Assembly (NCBI GenBank): GCA_965200805.1
Contig: OZ241384.1
Span: forward strand, 1,674,001-1,738,000
DNA: 64,000 nt
Reading direction: 5' to 3'
From: MPNP01 sp026709725
GTDB taxonomy: Bacteria > Pseudomonadota > Alphaproteobacteria > Rhodobacterales > Rhodobacteraceae
Every line of letters begins with the position of its first letter. The stretch's first letter is position 1. Below are positions 26,109-35,748 of this stretch, piece by piece. Both the position numbers and the translations under genes were made by a program. Under the pieces are notes generated by a model. That model had not been told where the DNA came from. It worked only from the letters and a program-made list of their open reading frames with translations, and did not search any database.

Positions 26109-27977
26109 ATGTTCATGTCTCATGCACTGGGTCAATTCATCCGACGTGGCGAAAAGACACTCCCGCCGGTCTTTGCCGGGCGGAAGGCGATCATGAATGA
26201 CATCCTTGCCATTGCCCGCGAATCGTGGATGATCGCTGATCATCATCTCCCCGGTGCCACCCGCATCCTCCAGGGAGCTCCCGGGGCAGGCAAGAGTTCG
26301 ATCCTTGCCAAGATTGCAGGCGTGTCAGCCAGCGGTCAACCGGGGACGGGTCCGGCACCGCGGGTTCTTGCTCTCAACTCTGCCGACATCACCTGCCCAG
26401 CTGACATCCTCATCCCGCTTGCCCGGCTCGTGAATCCAGACGCGGTACCGGCATTCCTTGCCGACTATTGCCAGACCCGCGGGGTCGAGGGTGGTGTTCG
26501 CGTCCTTGGCACGGGTGCCAGTGGTTATGTCGCAACCACCCATGCCCACAGAGAGCCCGAGCCCACCCTGAGAGCCTTTCGGGACTGGGCGGATGGTCTT
26601 GATGTCGGCACTGGCATCACGGGTCCGATCATTATTGCCATCGATGAATCGCAGCGCTTCAGTGAGGACCCCACCACACCGCTGGCCAAGCTGCTGCAAG
26701 GTATTCATGATGGCTGCAACCTTCCCCTGACCCTCGTCATGGCCGGATTGTGCGACACCGCTGATAAAGCCCAGAGCATGGGTCTCACGCGCGGGTTGAC
26801 GGTTCACCCGGTCGGCTCTCTGGCCGCTGAGGATGTCGCCTCCCTCATGACCGGGTTCTGTCACCATTTCGGTATGGACCCAAGAGGTCATGAGGAACAT
26901 CTTGAGCAGTTGGCCGCACCCTGTGAGGGCTGGCCTCGCCACCTGCATTTTGCCCTTGCAGCCCTCGCCACCGATGCCCTGGCGATGGATGGTGATCTCG
27001 CCCGCCTCAACTGCATCAACTGGTCCTGCATCCAGGCGGCTGCAATGGCCAGTCGCACCCGCTACTACCAGGCCCAGCAGTCTCCGGCGATGGAGGAGTC
27101 CGCATCCCTTGTCGCTGCCGTTTTGCATGCTCTGAAGCCGGGCTGTCGCCGATTCGATGTCGTCAACTCCATCATGGCGCATGAGGGGGTGCATCCCGGA
27201 CGGCAGTGGTGCCTTCCGGCGGACATGAATGCGGATATGATGACCGACCATCTTGTCCATCAGGGCGCCCTGCAGACGATGCCCGACGGTACCATGACCT
27301 GCCCGATCCCCTCATTCCGGACCTGGCTCGTCGCAGCGGGCCGGATTGCAGATCCTGAGATGGTGCACGCAGTGACGCGTGTTGGTGATTGTTCTGCACT
27401 CCGGGACCTGCTTGCAGGTGGCGCCGATCCCAATGCCACGAACGCGCAGGGCGCCACACCGTTGCACCTTGCCGCCCACAATGGACAGGCAGTCATCATC
27501 CCGCTTCTCCAGACAGCCGGGGCGGACCTTGAGGCTCGTGACGGTGATGGCATGACCCCGCTGCATGTGGCTGCCCTGCAGGCCCACCCGGCAACCGTGC
27601 AATCTCTCATTGATGCCGGTGCGGACATGAAGGCCATGACAGCCGACGGTTGGACCGCGCTTCATGCTGCCACCAGGATGGGATCGGCTGCCACTGTCAC
27701 CGTGCTTCTTGCATCCGGGGACGCGGTCAACTCCCGGGGAGCCGATGGGACAACTCCCCTCCATTGGGCTGTCCAGCGCACTGACACCGAGGCCGCTCTC
27801 CTGATCCATGCCCTCCTTGATTACGGTGCCGATCCCCTGGCCGGGGACACAAAAGGCCGTACGCCCCGCGCTCTGGCAGGAGAGAACCCTTCTCTGGTCG
27901 ATACACCGCCGCTTGCCCGACTCGAGCGGGCCGCCGTGTCAGCACCAAAGGACAACAGCCCTTCCCCGGCTTTGTGA
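26109..27977 (+). CDS. P-loop ATPase with C-terminal ankyrin repeats
   Basis: The first 300 residues are an AAA-like ATPase domain: FAGRKAIMND at 22-31, Walker A GAPGAGKS at 56-63, and Walker B IIIAIDE at 174-180 followed by SQRF, with a later sensor-like segment LVMAGLCDT. A helical middle part (about 300-410) includes winged-helix-like sequence. From about residue 420 to 600 there are five ankyrin repeats, marked by DPNATNAQGATPLHLAA, DGMTPLHVAA, DGWTALHAAT and DGTTPLHWAV, and a degenerate cap. No signal or membrane segment is seen, so the protein is cytosolic unless secreted without a classical signal. GGAG precedes the ATG. The architecture recalls STAND-type sensors in immunity or symbiosis factors. 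It lies alone between mcl1 and mdh. Function unknown. Confidence 0.8.
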   Translation: MFMSHALGQFIRRGEKTLPPVFAGRKAIMNDILAIARESWMIADHHLPGATRILQGAPGAGKSSILAKIAGVSASGQPGTGPAPRVLALNSADITCPADILIPLARLVNPDAVPAFLADYCQTRGVEGGVRVLGTGASGYVATTHAHREPEPTLRAFRDWADGLDVGTGITGPIIIAIDESQRFSEDPTTPLAKLLQGIHDGCNLPLTLVMAGLCDTADKAQSMGLTRGLTVHPVGSLAAEDVASLMTGFCHHFGMDPRGHEEHLEQLAAPCEGWPRHLHFALAALATDALAMDGDLARLNCINWSCIQAAAMASRTRYYQAQQSPAMEESASLVAAVLHALKPGCRRFDVVNSIMAHEGVHPGRQWCLPADMNADMMTDHLVHQGALQTMPDGTMTCPIPSFRTWLVAAGRIADPEMVHAVTRVGDCSALRDLLAGGADPNATNAQGATPLHLAAHNGQAVIIPLLQTAGADLEARDGDGMTPLHVAALQAHPATVQSLIDAGADMKAMTADGWTALHAATRMGSAATVTVLLASGDAVNSRGADGTTPLHWAVQRTDTEAALLIHALLDYGADPLAGDTKGRTPRALAGENPSLVDTPPLARLERAAVSAPKDNSPSPAL

Positions 27978-28090
27978 GCGGGCTCCGCCCTCACTTGGGC
28001 TTGGCTCCAGTGCGCCACCCGGACCGGAAGTGGGGCTGAAGTCAAACTGCGGGAAATCCGTTGTGAAACCGGACATTTTGGCCAATCCTT

Positions 28091-28119
28091 CCTGCCCGGC
28101 AGATTGACTGCCGGGCAGG
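28091..28119 (+). terminator. Strong stem-loop after the ankyrin gene
   Basis: CCTGCCCGGCAG and CTGCCGGGCAGG form a perfect 12-base stem with the loop ATTGA, about 115 bases after the stop codon. There is no T run immediately after it; a TTTTT follows about 35 bases downstream. It separates the ankyrin gene from the mdh operon and could stop readthrough or be part of the mdh leader. The rest of the 27978-28305 gap shows nothing recognisable. Confidence 0.5.
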
Positions 28120-28305
28120 CCGCACTTCAGGGCAGATCCTCGGGGTTGCCGGATTTTTCGCTGGATTGCTGCCCGGGAAATGGGACGGAAGCACGCGGTT
28201 GAGAGATGCGGTTGCAGAGATGGAGGCCGGAACCCGATTGCAGGTTGCAATGATGGTTTTATGAAATTAGTGACGCGGTCGCGCAGACGGACAGCGGAGC
28301 AAGGA

Positions 28306-29274
28306 ATGATGCGTTCAAAACTGGCCATGATCGGAGCGGGGCAGATCGGTGGGACACTCGCCCATCTGGCGGCGTTGGAAGAGCTCGGTGATGTTGTGCT
28401 CTTTGATATTGTCGAAGGTGTTCCGCAGGGCAAGGCGCTTGATATCGCTGAAAGCGGACCGATATTGGGCATTGATGCTGGGCTTGTCGGTGCATCGGGC
28501 TATGAAGCCATTGCCGGTGCCGACATCTGTATTGTGACTGCTGGCGTTCCTCGCAAGCCGGGAATGTCCAGGGATGACCTGCTGGGTATCAATCTGAAAG
28601 TCATGAAGGCCGTTGGTGAAGGCATTGCGGCGCACGCGCCGGATGCCTTTGTGATCTGCATTACCAATCCGCTGGATGCCATGGTCTGGGCCCTGCAGCA
28701 CTATGCCGGATTGCCGCGGGAAAAGGTCACGGGGATGGCCGGGATTCTGGATTCCGCCCGCTTCCGGCATTTTCTTTCTCTCGAATTTGGCGTTTCCATG
28801 CGGGATGTCAGTGCGTTTGTGCTGGGGGGGCATGGTGACACGATGGTGCCGCTTGTACGGTATTCAACCGTTGCGGGGATCCCGCTCCCTGATCTTGTCG
28901 AAATGGGGTGGACGACGGCTGAAGCATTGGCGGGGATTGTCCAGCGCACACGTGACGGCGGGGCTGAGATCGTGAACCTCCTGGGTTCAGGCTCCGCATT
29001 TTATGCACCGGCTGCCGCGGCGATTGAGATGGCAACGGCCTATCTGAAGGATCAGAAGCGGGTGCTGCCCTGCGCTGCCTCTGTTGACGGTCAGTTTGGT
29101 ATCGACAATCTCTATGTTGGTGTGCCGGTTGTGCTGGGCGCGGGGGGTGTCGAACGAATTGTCGAGATTGCCCTTCAGGATGACGAACAAAATCTTTTTG
29201 ATCAATCGGTTGCAGCAGTCCGGGAGCTGGTCCGGGTGTGCAAGCAGATCGATCCGGATCTTGACCGGACGTAG
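28306..29274 (+). CDS. mdh: Malate dehydrogenase (NAD-dependent, lactate-dehydrogenase-like class)
   Basis: The enzyme interconverts malate and oxaloacetate, closing the TCA cycle. The NAD-binding loop is AMIGAGQIGGTLAHLA near the N-terminus. The substrate arginines are in VPRKPGMSRDDLL, VICITNPLDAM follows, the next arginine is in GILDSARFRHFL, and the catalytic histidine is in VLGGHGDTMVPL. Length (322) is normal. I took the ATG at 28306, with GGAG seven bases upstream; a second ATG follows at once. The longer frame from 28180 has no resemblance in its first 42 residues. It is the first gene of the cluster mdh-sucC-sucD-sucA-sucB-lpd, all on the plus strand. Confidence 0.97.
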   Translation: MMRSKLAMIGAGQIGGTLAHLAALEELGDVVLFDIVEGVPQGKALDIAESGPILGIDAGLVGASGYEAIAGADICIVTAGVPRKPGMSRDDLLGINLKVMKAVGEGIAAHAPDAFVICITNPLDAMVWALQHYAGLPREKVTGMAGILDSARFRHFLSLEFGVSMRDVSAFVLGGHGDTMVPLVRYSTVAGIPLPDLVEMGWTTAEALAGIVQRTRDGGAEIVNLLGSGSAFYAPAAAAIEMATAYLKDQKRVLPCAASVDGQFGIDNLYVGVPVVLGAGGVERIVEIALQDDEQNLFDQSVAAVRELVRVCKQIDPDLDRT

Positions 29275-29335
29275 TCATGGCGAAGAGATCGAGCAGGTCG
29301 GGTCCGAGGACTTGTTCTGGCGGGGCCGCTGATCA

Positions 29336-30535
29336 ATGAACATTCACGAGTATCAGGCCAAGGAACTTCTCCGCCAGATTGGGCTGCCGGTTGCGGATGG
29401 CCGGGTGGTGCTTCGCGCTGAGGATGCCAGAACGGCAGCAGCCGAACTTGATGGACCGGTCTGGGTTGTCAAGGCCCAGATTCATGCCGGTGGTCGCGGC
29501 AAGGGGACCTTCATCGAGGCGGATGCCGGGAGCGGGGGCGGTGTCAGAATTGCCCGCTCAGCCGAAGGTGCCCGCGTTGAGGCTGTGAGCATGCTTGGTC
29601 GGACCCTGGTAACCCATCAGACCGGGCCGTCCGGCAAGCAGGTCAACCGGATTTACATTGAAGATGGCGCAGAGATTGAACGCGAGCTCTATCTGGCGAT
29701 GTTGCTGGACCGGGCATCATCACGGCTTTCGATCGTCTGTTCGACCGAGGGGGGTATGGATATCGAAGAGGTCGCCCGGAGCCGGCCCGGGGAGATCACG
29801 ACAGTGCGTATTGATCCCCTGCACGGGATTCAGGCCTTTCACGGTCGCAAGGTTGCAGCGGCGCTGCAACTTGGCGGCGGACAGATTCGCCAGTGCATCA
29901 AACTGGTTACCGGCCTCTATACCCTCTTCCTCGACAAGGATTGCGAGCTGCTGGAGATCAACCCGCTGATCGTTACAGGGTCAGGTGACCTGCAGTGTCT
30001 GGATTGTAAAATGAGCATTGATTCCAATGCCCTCTATCGGCACCCTGACCTGATGGCACTGCGCGATGAGTCCGAGGAGGATCCCAAGGAACTCGAGGCT
30101 TCAAAATACGATCTGAACTACATCGCGCTGGATGGAGAGATCGGCTGCATGGTCAACGGCGCCGGGCTGGCGATGGCCACAATGGACATCATCAAACTCT
30201 ACGGGGCATCACCGGCAAACTTTCTTGATGTGGGTGGTGGTGCAAGCAGGGAGAAAGTGGTGGAGGCGTTCAAGATCATCACCTCTGATCCGAGTGTCAG
30301 GGGAATCCTGGTCAATATCTTCGGCGGGATCATGCGGTGTGACATTATCGCCGGCGGAATTGTGGAGGCGGTCCGGGATGTCGGTTTGACCGTACCGCTC
30401 GTTGTCCGCCTTGAAGGGACCAATGTTGAGGAGGGCAAGGAGATCATCCGCTCAAGCGGTCTGAATGTTATTGCCGCTGACGATCTCGGTGATGCCGCCA
30501 CCAAGGTTGTCACCGCCATCGGTTCAGGGTCGTAA
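29336..30535 (+). CDS. sucC: Succinyl-CoA synthetase (ADP-forming), beta subunit
   Basis: The protein forms the nucleotide-binding half of the enzyme that makes ATP (or GTP) from succinyl-CoA. The ATP-grasp domain begins at once with MNIHEYQAKELLRQIGLPV and contains VVKAQIHAGGRGKG. The C-terminal domain holds GCMVNGAGLAMATMD, the phosphohistidine-facing NFLDVGGGAS and the loop GILVNIFGGIMRCD. Length 399 is close to the usual 386-398. The ribosome binding site is poor (no AGGAG); a 20-residue frame that ends on the sucC start (CAATGA) may allow coupling, but it is probably chance. It sits 61 bases downstream of mdh. Confidence 0.97.
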   Translation: MNIHEYQAKELLRQIGLPVADGRVVLRAEDARTAAAELDGPVWVVKAQIHAGGRGKGTFIEADAGSGGGVRIARSAEGARVEAVSMLGRTLVTHQTGPSGKQVNRIYIEDGAEIERELYLAMLLDRASSRLSIVCSTEGGMDIEEVARSRPGEITTVRIDPLHGIQAFHGRKVAAALQLGGGQIRQCIKLVTGLYTLFLDKDCELLEINPLIVTGSGDLQCLDCKMSIDSNALYRHPDLMALRDESEEDPKELEASKYDLNYIALDGEIGCMVNGAGLAMATMDIIKLYGASPANFLDVGGGASREKVVEAFKIITSDPSVRGILVNIFGGIMRCDIIAGGIVEAVRDVGLTVPLVVRLEGTNVEEGKEIIRSSGLNVIAADDLGDAATKVVTAIGSGS

Positions 30536-30581
30536 CAGATATGCGAAAGCATCAAACCGGCAGGGGGCAGGAGCAGGGCGC

Positions 30582-31478
30582 ATGGCTGTCCTTGTAGATT
30601 CATCAACGCGCGTGCTCTGTCAGGGGCTGACCGGATCCCAGGGCTCCTTTCACACTGAGAACGCTCTTGCATACGGCACCAGAATGGTTGGCGGGGTTAC
30701 GCCGGGCAAGGGCGGAACCACACATCTTGATCTGCCTGTATTTGACACAGTTGGTGAGGCCCGGGCCGCAACCGATGCCGACGCCAGCGTCATCTATGTC
30801 CCGCCGCCGTTTGCAGCTGATGCAATTCTCGAAGCGATTGATGCCGGAATTGAACTGATCGTCTGTATCACCGAAGGCATTCCTGTCCTGAGCATGATTG
30901 ATGTCAAGCGTGCGCTTGCAGGGTCGAACACGCGCCTCGTTGGACCGAACTGTCCGGGTGTGATTACACCGGGTGCGTGCAAGATCGGGATCATGCCGGG
31001 TCATATCCATCTGCCGGGTTCGGTTGGCGTCGTTTCCCGCTCGGGGACACTGACCTACGAGGCCGTCAAGCAAACGACGGATGCCGGTCTTGGTCAGTCA
31101 ACCTGCATCGGTATCGGCGGTGATCCAATCAAGGGAACCGAACATATTGACGCACTTGAGATGTTCCTTGCTGATGAGGCGACCACATCGATTATCATGA
31201 TCGGTGAGATCGGCGGCTCCGAAGAGGAAGAGGCGGCCCAGTTCATTGCAGATGAACGGAAAAGGGGTCGCAGCAAACCCATCGCCGGGTTCATTGCCGG
31301 CCGCACCGCGCCGCCGGGACGGCGGATGGGGCATGCCGGGGCGGTTATATCCGGTGGCAGGGGGGGTGCCGATGACAAGATTGAAGCGATGCAGTCAGCA
31401 GGGATTGTCATTGCCGAGTCACCCGCCAGTCTGGGTGAGGCTGTCCTCAGGGCTCTTGAGGGATCAGTGGGGCATTGA
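30582..31478 (+). CDS. sucD: Succinyl-CoA synthetase, alpha subunit
   Basis: The protein carries the CoA-binding domain and the phosphorylated histidine. Visible are VLCQGLTGSQGSFHTENA (CoA site), VGGVTPGKGGTTHLDLP, LVGPNCPGVITPG, GEIGGSEEEEAAQF and the active-site segment GRRMGHAGAVI with its histidine. Length 298 is normal. I chose the ATG at 30582, preceded by AGGAG within GGGGCAGGAGCAGGG; the frame runs into the end of sucC but does not match the family there. It partners with SucC as an alpha2beta2 or alphabeta complex. Confidence 0.97.
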   Translation: MAVLVDSSTRVLCQGLTGSQGSFHTENALAYGTRMVGGVTPGKGGTTHLDLPVFDTVGEARAATDADASVIYVPPPFAADAILEAIDAGIELIVCITEGIPVLSMIDVKRALAGSNTRLVGPNCPGVITPGACKIGIMPGHIHLPGSVGVVSRSGTLTYEAVKQTTDAGLGQSTCIGIGGDPIKGTEHIDALEMFLADEATTSIIMIGEIGGSEEEEAAQFIADERKRGRSKPIAGFIAGRTAPPGRRMGHAGAVISGGRGGADDKIEAMQSAGIVIAESPASLGEAVLRALEGSVGH

Positions 31479-31518
31479 GGGACAGCAGGCGGATTGCGGG
31501 AGCATCACTGGGCTGTGA

Positions 31519-34488
31519 ATGGAGGAATATGTGAGCAATCGTGATCTGCATGCAACCGGTTTTCTGGCTGGAAGCAATGCGACCTATGTCGAGTGGATGC
31601 TGCAGAACTACACTGCCGATCCACAGTCTGTCGATGAGTCCTGGCGTGCCTATTTTGCTGCCCTTGATGACACGGTTGCCAGGGGACTGAACGGGACAGG
31701 TCCGAGTTGGGCCCGCACGGACCAGCCGGTCAATGGTCGGAACGACATCACAGCAGCCTTCGATGGTGTGCAGCCCGCTGTGATGGAACAGATGGCTGCC
31801 GAAATCAAACCGGGGATACAGAGAGCGGCAGCGGAGGGCGGGGTGGCGATGACCCCTGAGGGGATTTCGCAGGCCGTGCTGGATTCAGTCCGTGCGCTGA
31901 TGCTGATTCGTGCCTACCGCATCCGTGGCCACCGGATTGCAAGCCTTGATCCGCTGGGTCTGCTGCATAATGGCGTGCGCCCCGAACTCGATCCCGAGAA
32001 TTTCGGATTTGCCGAGGCAGACATGGATCGTCCGATCTATCTTGATTTTGTTCTGGGGATGCAGTTTGCCACCATGCGTCAGATTCTCGACCGGGTCCGC
32101 AAGACCTATTGCGGCGATCTGGCCCTGCAGTACATGCATATCTCCGACCCGGAGGAATCCTCATGGCTCAAGGAGCGGATTGAGGGCTACGATACCGAGG
32201 CACTGTTCACAGCCCAGGGGCGTCGGGCAATCCTGAACAAGCTCGTTGAAGCCGAAGGGTTCGAGAAATTCCTTCATGTCAAATACACGGGCACCAAACG
32301 TTTTGGCATTGATGGGGGAGAATCGCTCATCCCGGCCATGGAGCAGATCATCAAGCGCGGCGGTGCGCTCGGGGTGAGGGATATTGTCATCGGCATGCCG
32401 CATCGCGGTCGCCTGAATGTCCTGACAAATGTCATGGGCAAGCCGTTGCAGGCCATCTTCAACGAGTTTCAGGGCGGAAGCTCGAACCCGGAGGAAATCG
32501 AGGGCTCCGGTGATGTCAAATACCATCTTGGCGCTTCGGCTGATCGGGAATTTGACGGCAATACCGTTCATCTGTCGCTGACTGCCAATCCGTCCCATCT
32601 TGAAGCTGTGAACCCTGTGGTGCTTGGCAAGGTCCGCGCCAAACAGGACCAGCAGCATGATCAGGAGCGTCGCAAGGTCCTCCCGCTTCTGCTGCATGGT
32701 GATGCCGCATTTGCCGGCCAGGGGGTTGTCGCCGAATGCTTCAGCATGTCGGGACTTGTGGGTCACAGCACGGGCGGGACGATTCATCTGGTCGTGAACA
32801 ATCAGATCGGCTTCACCACAGCACCGCACTTCTCGCGTTCGTCCCCCTATCCAACCGATATCGGGATGATGACGGAGGCCCCGATCTTCCATGTCAATGG
32901 TGATAATCCTGAAGCCGTTGTTCATGCGGCGAAGGTCGCGACGGAATTTCGCCAGAAGTTCCACAAGGACGTGATTGTGGACATGTTCTGCTATCGGCGC
33001 TTTGGCCACAATGAAGGTGATGACCCGACCTTCTCCCAGCCCAAGATGTACAACCATATCAAGTCCCACCCGACGACACTGGAGATCTATTCCGGACGCC
33101 TGGTGGAGGATGGTCTGGTTCCCCAGGATGAAATCGAGGAATGCAAAAACGCCTATCGGGAGAAACTCAACAAGGCCTTCGAGGCCTCGGCTTCCTATAA
33201 ACCCAATGCCGCTGACTGGCTGGATGGCAACTGGTCCGGACTGAAAACCGCCGGTTCAAAATATGATCGGGGCAAGACCGGAGTCCCGGCCGCAATGATC
33301 CGCAAGGTTGGAAAAGCGCTGTGCCGCTACCCGGATAATTTTGCGATCCATCGGACCCTCAAGCGACAGCTCGCAAGCCGGCAGCAGGTCTTCAAGACCG
33401 GAGAGGGATGCGACTGGGCCATGGGGGAGGCACTGGCCTTTGGCACATTGCTCCTGGAAGGGTTTCCGGTGCGGCTTGCCGGCCAGGACAGCACACGGGG
33501 AACCTTCAGTCAGCGCCACAGCGCGTTCATTGATCAGGAGACCGAGGAAAAATATATTCCTCTCAGCCACATTGATCCCGAGCAGGCCCGTTTTCAGGTC
33601 ATCGATTCGATGCTGTCCGAGTTCGCGGTTCTCGGATTTGAATACGGCTACTCGCTTTCCGAACCCAATGCTCTCGTGCTCTGGGAGGCCCAGTTCGGCG
33701 ACTTTGCCAATGGTGCCCAGATCATGTTCGACCAGTTCATCGGACCCGGTGAACGCAAGTGGCTCCGGATGTCCGGGCTGGTTGTTCTCCTGCCCCATGG
33801 CTACGAAGGGCAGGGACCGGAGCACTCATCCGCCCGCCCGGAACGGATTCTGCAGCTCTCGGCGGAGGAGAACTGGATTGTTGCCAACTGCACAACGCCG
33901 GCGAATTATTTTCATATCCTGCGCCGTCAGCTGCACCGGTCATTCCGCAAGCCGCTGATCATCATGACACCGAAATCCCTTCTCCGCCACAAGATGGCTG
34001 TCTCAAAACTCAGGGAGATGCAGAAGGGCACAACATTCCATCGCCTGCTCTGGGATGATGCTGAACAGGGAAATTCCGATCTGCAGCTGGTTGCAGATCG
34101 TTCCATCAGGCGTCTGGTGATCTGCACCGGCAAGATCTACTATGATCTTCTGGCTGAGCGTGATGCACGGGATTTGCGGAATATCTACCTCATGCGGGTC
34201 GAACAGCTCTATCCATTCCCGGCGCGCAGCATGCTGAGCGAAATCAGGCGCTTTCCGAAAGCCGATATCGTCTGGTGTCAGGAAGAGCCGAAAAACCAGG
34301 GTGCCTGGAATTTCATCGAGCCCAACATCGAATGGGTTCTGAACCAGGCGAAGGCGCGGGTCAGGCGCCCGAGATATATCGGTCGTCCGGCAGCGGCAGC
34401 CCCGGCCGGCGGCTTGCTGAAACAACACAACCAGGAACAGGCGATGATCGTCGATCAGGCCCTTGATCTTACAAAGGAAGGTTCATGA
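31519..34488 (+). CDS. sucA: 2-oxoglutarate dehydrogenase E1 component
   Basis: The thiamine-diphosphate-dependent decarboxylase of the 2-oxoglutarate dehydrogenase complex. The N-terminal segment ATYVEWMLQNYTADPQSVDE is the E1o-specific piece that binds E2. The catalytic core includes GMPHRGRLNVL, the thiamine-binding region GDAAFAGQGVVAEC with a following VNNQIGFTT, and HNEGDDPTFSQP. The transketolase-like pyrimidine domain holds GQDSTRGTFSQRHSA and EYGYSL. The last part ends in the usual QEEPKNQGAWNFIEP and RPRYIGRPAAAAPA segments. Length 989 is typical for alphaproteobacteria. It overlaps sucB by four bases (ATGA), so the E1 and E2 subunits are co-translated. Confidence 0.98.
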   Translation: MEEYVSNRDLHATGFLAGSNATYVEWMLQNYTADPQSVDESWRAYFAALDDTVARGLNGTGPSWARTDQPVNGRNDITAAFDGVQPAVMEQMAAEIKPGIQRAAAEGGVAMTPEGISQAVLDSVRALMLIRAYRIRGHRIASLDPLGLLHNGVRPELDPENFGFAEADMDRPIYLDFVLGMQFATMRQILDRVRKTYCGDLALQYMHISDPEESSWLKERIEGYDTEALFTAQGRRAILNKLVEAEGFEKFLHVKYTGTKRFGIDGGESLIPAMEQIIKRGGALGVRDIVIGMPHRGRLNVLTNVMGKPLQAIFNEFQGGSSNPEEIEGSGDVKYHLGASADREFDGNTVHLSLTANPSHLEAVNPVVLGKVRAKQDQQHDQERRKVLPLLLHGDAAFAGQGVVAECFSMSGLVGHSTGGTIHLVVNNQIGFTTAPHFSRSSPYPTDIGMMTEAPIFHVNGDNPEAVVHAAKVATEFRQKFHKDVIVDMFCYRRFGHNEGDDPTFSQPKMYNHIKSHPTTLEIYSGRLVEDGLVPQDEIEECKNAYREKLNKAFEASASYKPNAADWLDGNWSGLKTAGSKYDRGKTGVPAAMIRKVGKALCRYPDNFAIHRTLKRQLASRQQVFKTGEGCDWAMGEALAFGTLLLEGFPVRLAGQDSTRGTFSQRHSAFIDQETEEKYIPLSHIDPEQARFQVIDSMLSEFAVLGFEYGYSLSEPNALVLWEAQFGDFANGAQIMFDQFIGPGERKWLRMSGLVVLLPHGYEGQGPEHSSARPERILQLSAEENWIVANCTTPANYFHILRRQLHRSFRKPLIIMTPKSLLRHKMAVSKLREMQKGTTFHRLLWDDAEQGNSDLQLVADRSIRRLVICTGKIYYDLLAERDARDLRNIYLMRVEQLYPFPARSMLSEIRRFPKADIVWCQEEPKNQGAWNFIEPNIEWVLNQAKARVRRPRYIGRPAAAAPAGGLLKQHNQEQAMIVDQALDLTKEGS

Positions 34489-35708
34489 GTACGGAAATCC
34501 ATGTCCCCACATTGGGCGAGAGCATAACCGAAGCGACAGTCGGTGCGTGGCTGAAGACCGCCGGTGAGCAGGTTGAGGTGGACGAGATCCTCTGCGAGCT
34601 CGAAACCGACAAGGTCGCGGTCGAGGTCCCGGCGCCAGTCGCGGGAACCATCGGTGAAATCGTGGCCAATGCCGGTGAAACAGTTGAGGTCGGCGCACTT
34701 CTGGCGGTCCTGACCGAGGGAGCGGGTTCTGCCGGGCCCGCGCCGAAAGGCGGCCCATCATCCACCGGGCGTCAATCCTCCGACCAGGACCAGGCCGGGG
34801 CGGAAGCGGTGGCACCGGCACCGGAAAAGACCGCAACACGTCAACCCGAAGATGCCCCTTCGGCCCGGAAGATGATGGCAGAGCAGAACATCAATCGCGC
34901 CGCCGTAACACCCACCGGGCGCGATGATCGTGTTATGAAGGAGGATGTTCAGACATTCCTCGCCAGCCCACATGGTGCCGGCGAGGCTGTGCCGCAGAGT
35001 GATCCCGGGAGTGACATCGAGCGTGTCCCGATGACCCGATTGCGCCGGACCATCGCCCAGCGCCTCAAGGATGCCCAGAACACGGCGGCGATTCTGACCA
35101 CCTTCAATGAGGTGGACATGAGCAGCGTCATGGAATGGCGCAATCGGTACAAGGACGGTTTTGCCAGGAAGCATGGTGTCAAGCTCGGGTTCATGTCGTT
35201 CTTCATCAAGGCCTGCTGCATGGCCCTGCATGATGTCCCCGCGGTCAATGCCGAGATCGATGACAATGACATTGTCTATCGTCGCTCAGTCAATATGGGT
35301 GTTGCCGTCGGAACCCCCACCGGTCTGGTTGTGCCGGTTCTCTGCAATGCTGATTCGATGCGCTTTGACGAGATTGAGCGTGAGGTCTCAAGGCTTGGGA
35401 GCCTGGCCCGTGACGGCAGACTCGCAATCACCGACATGCAGGGCGGTACATTCACGATCACCAACGGGGGTGTCTACGGGTCCCTGATGTCGACGCCGAT
35501 CATCAATCCGCCGCAGTCCGGAATCCTTGGAATGCACAAGATTCAGGAGCGCCCTGTTGCACTCAGCGGCAAGGTCGTCGTGCGACCCATGATGTATATC
35601 GCGCTCTCCTATGACCACCGGATCGTCGATGGGCAGGGTGCCGTGACATTCCTGGTCAGGGTCAAGGAAGCAATTGAAGACCCGGCCCGGCTGATGCTTG
35701 ATATCTGA
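34485..35708 (+). CDS. sucB: Dihydrolipoamide succinyltransferase (E2 of 2-oxoglutarate dehydrogenase)
   Basis: A single N-terminal lipoyl domain carries the lipoylated lysine in CELETDKVAVEVPAP (about residue 43). An alanine/proline-rich linker follows (about 80-120). The peripheral subunit-binding domain is PSARKMMAEQNINRAAVTPTG (shown here by its beginning and end only), ending in RVMKEDVQTFL. The C-terminal acyltransferase domain has RVPMTRLRRTIAQRL, FNEVDMS and the catalytic SYDHRIVDGQGAVTFL. Length 407 is normal. It starts within the last codons of sucA and ends 40 bases before lpd, so all three complex subunits come from one operon. Confidence 0.97.
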   Translation: MSTEIHVPTLGESITEATVGAWLKTAGEQVEVDEILCELETDKVAVEVPAPVAGTIGEIVANAGETVEVGALLAVLTEGAGSAGPAPKGGPSSTGRQSSDQDQAGAEAVAPAPEKTATRQPEDAPSARKMMAEQNINRAAVTPTGRDDRVMKEDVQTFLASPHGAGEAVPQSDPGSDIERVPMTRLRRTIAQRLKDAQNTAAILTTFNEVDMSSVMEWRNRYKDGFARKHGVKLGFMSFFIKACCMALHDVPAVNAEIDDNDIVYRRSVNMGVAVGTPTGLVVPVLCNADSMRFDEIEREVSRLGSLARDGRLAITDMQGGTFTITNGGVYGSLMSTPIINPPQSGILGMHKIQERPVALSGKVVVRPMMYIALSYDHRIVDGQGAVTFLVRVKEAIEDPARLMLDI

Positions 35709-35748
35709 GTTCTGCATCACCGGATCGCCGGCAGGCAGGAGAGATGCC

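Noticed and set aside
29278..29340. A 20-residue frame ending on the sucC start codon
   Set aside because: Could be a coupling leader, but it has no ribosome binding site, and the residues are low-complexity serine and arginine. Probably chance.
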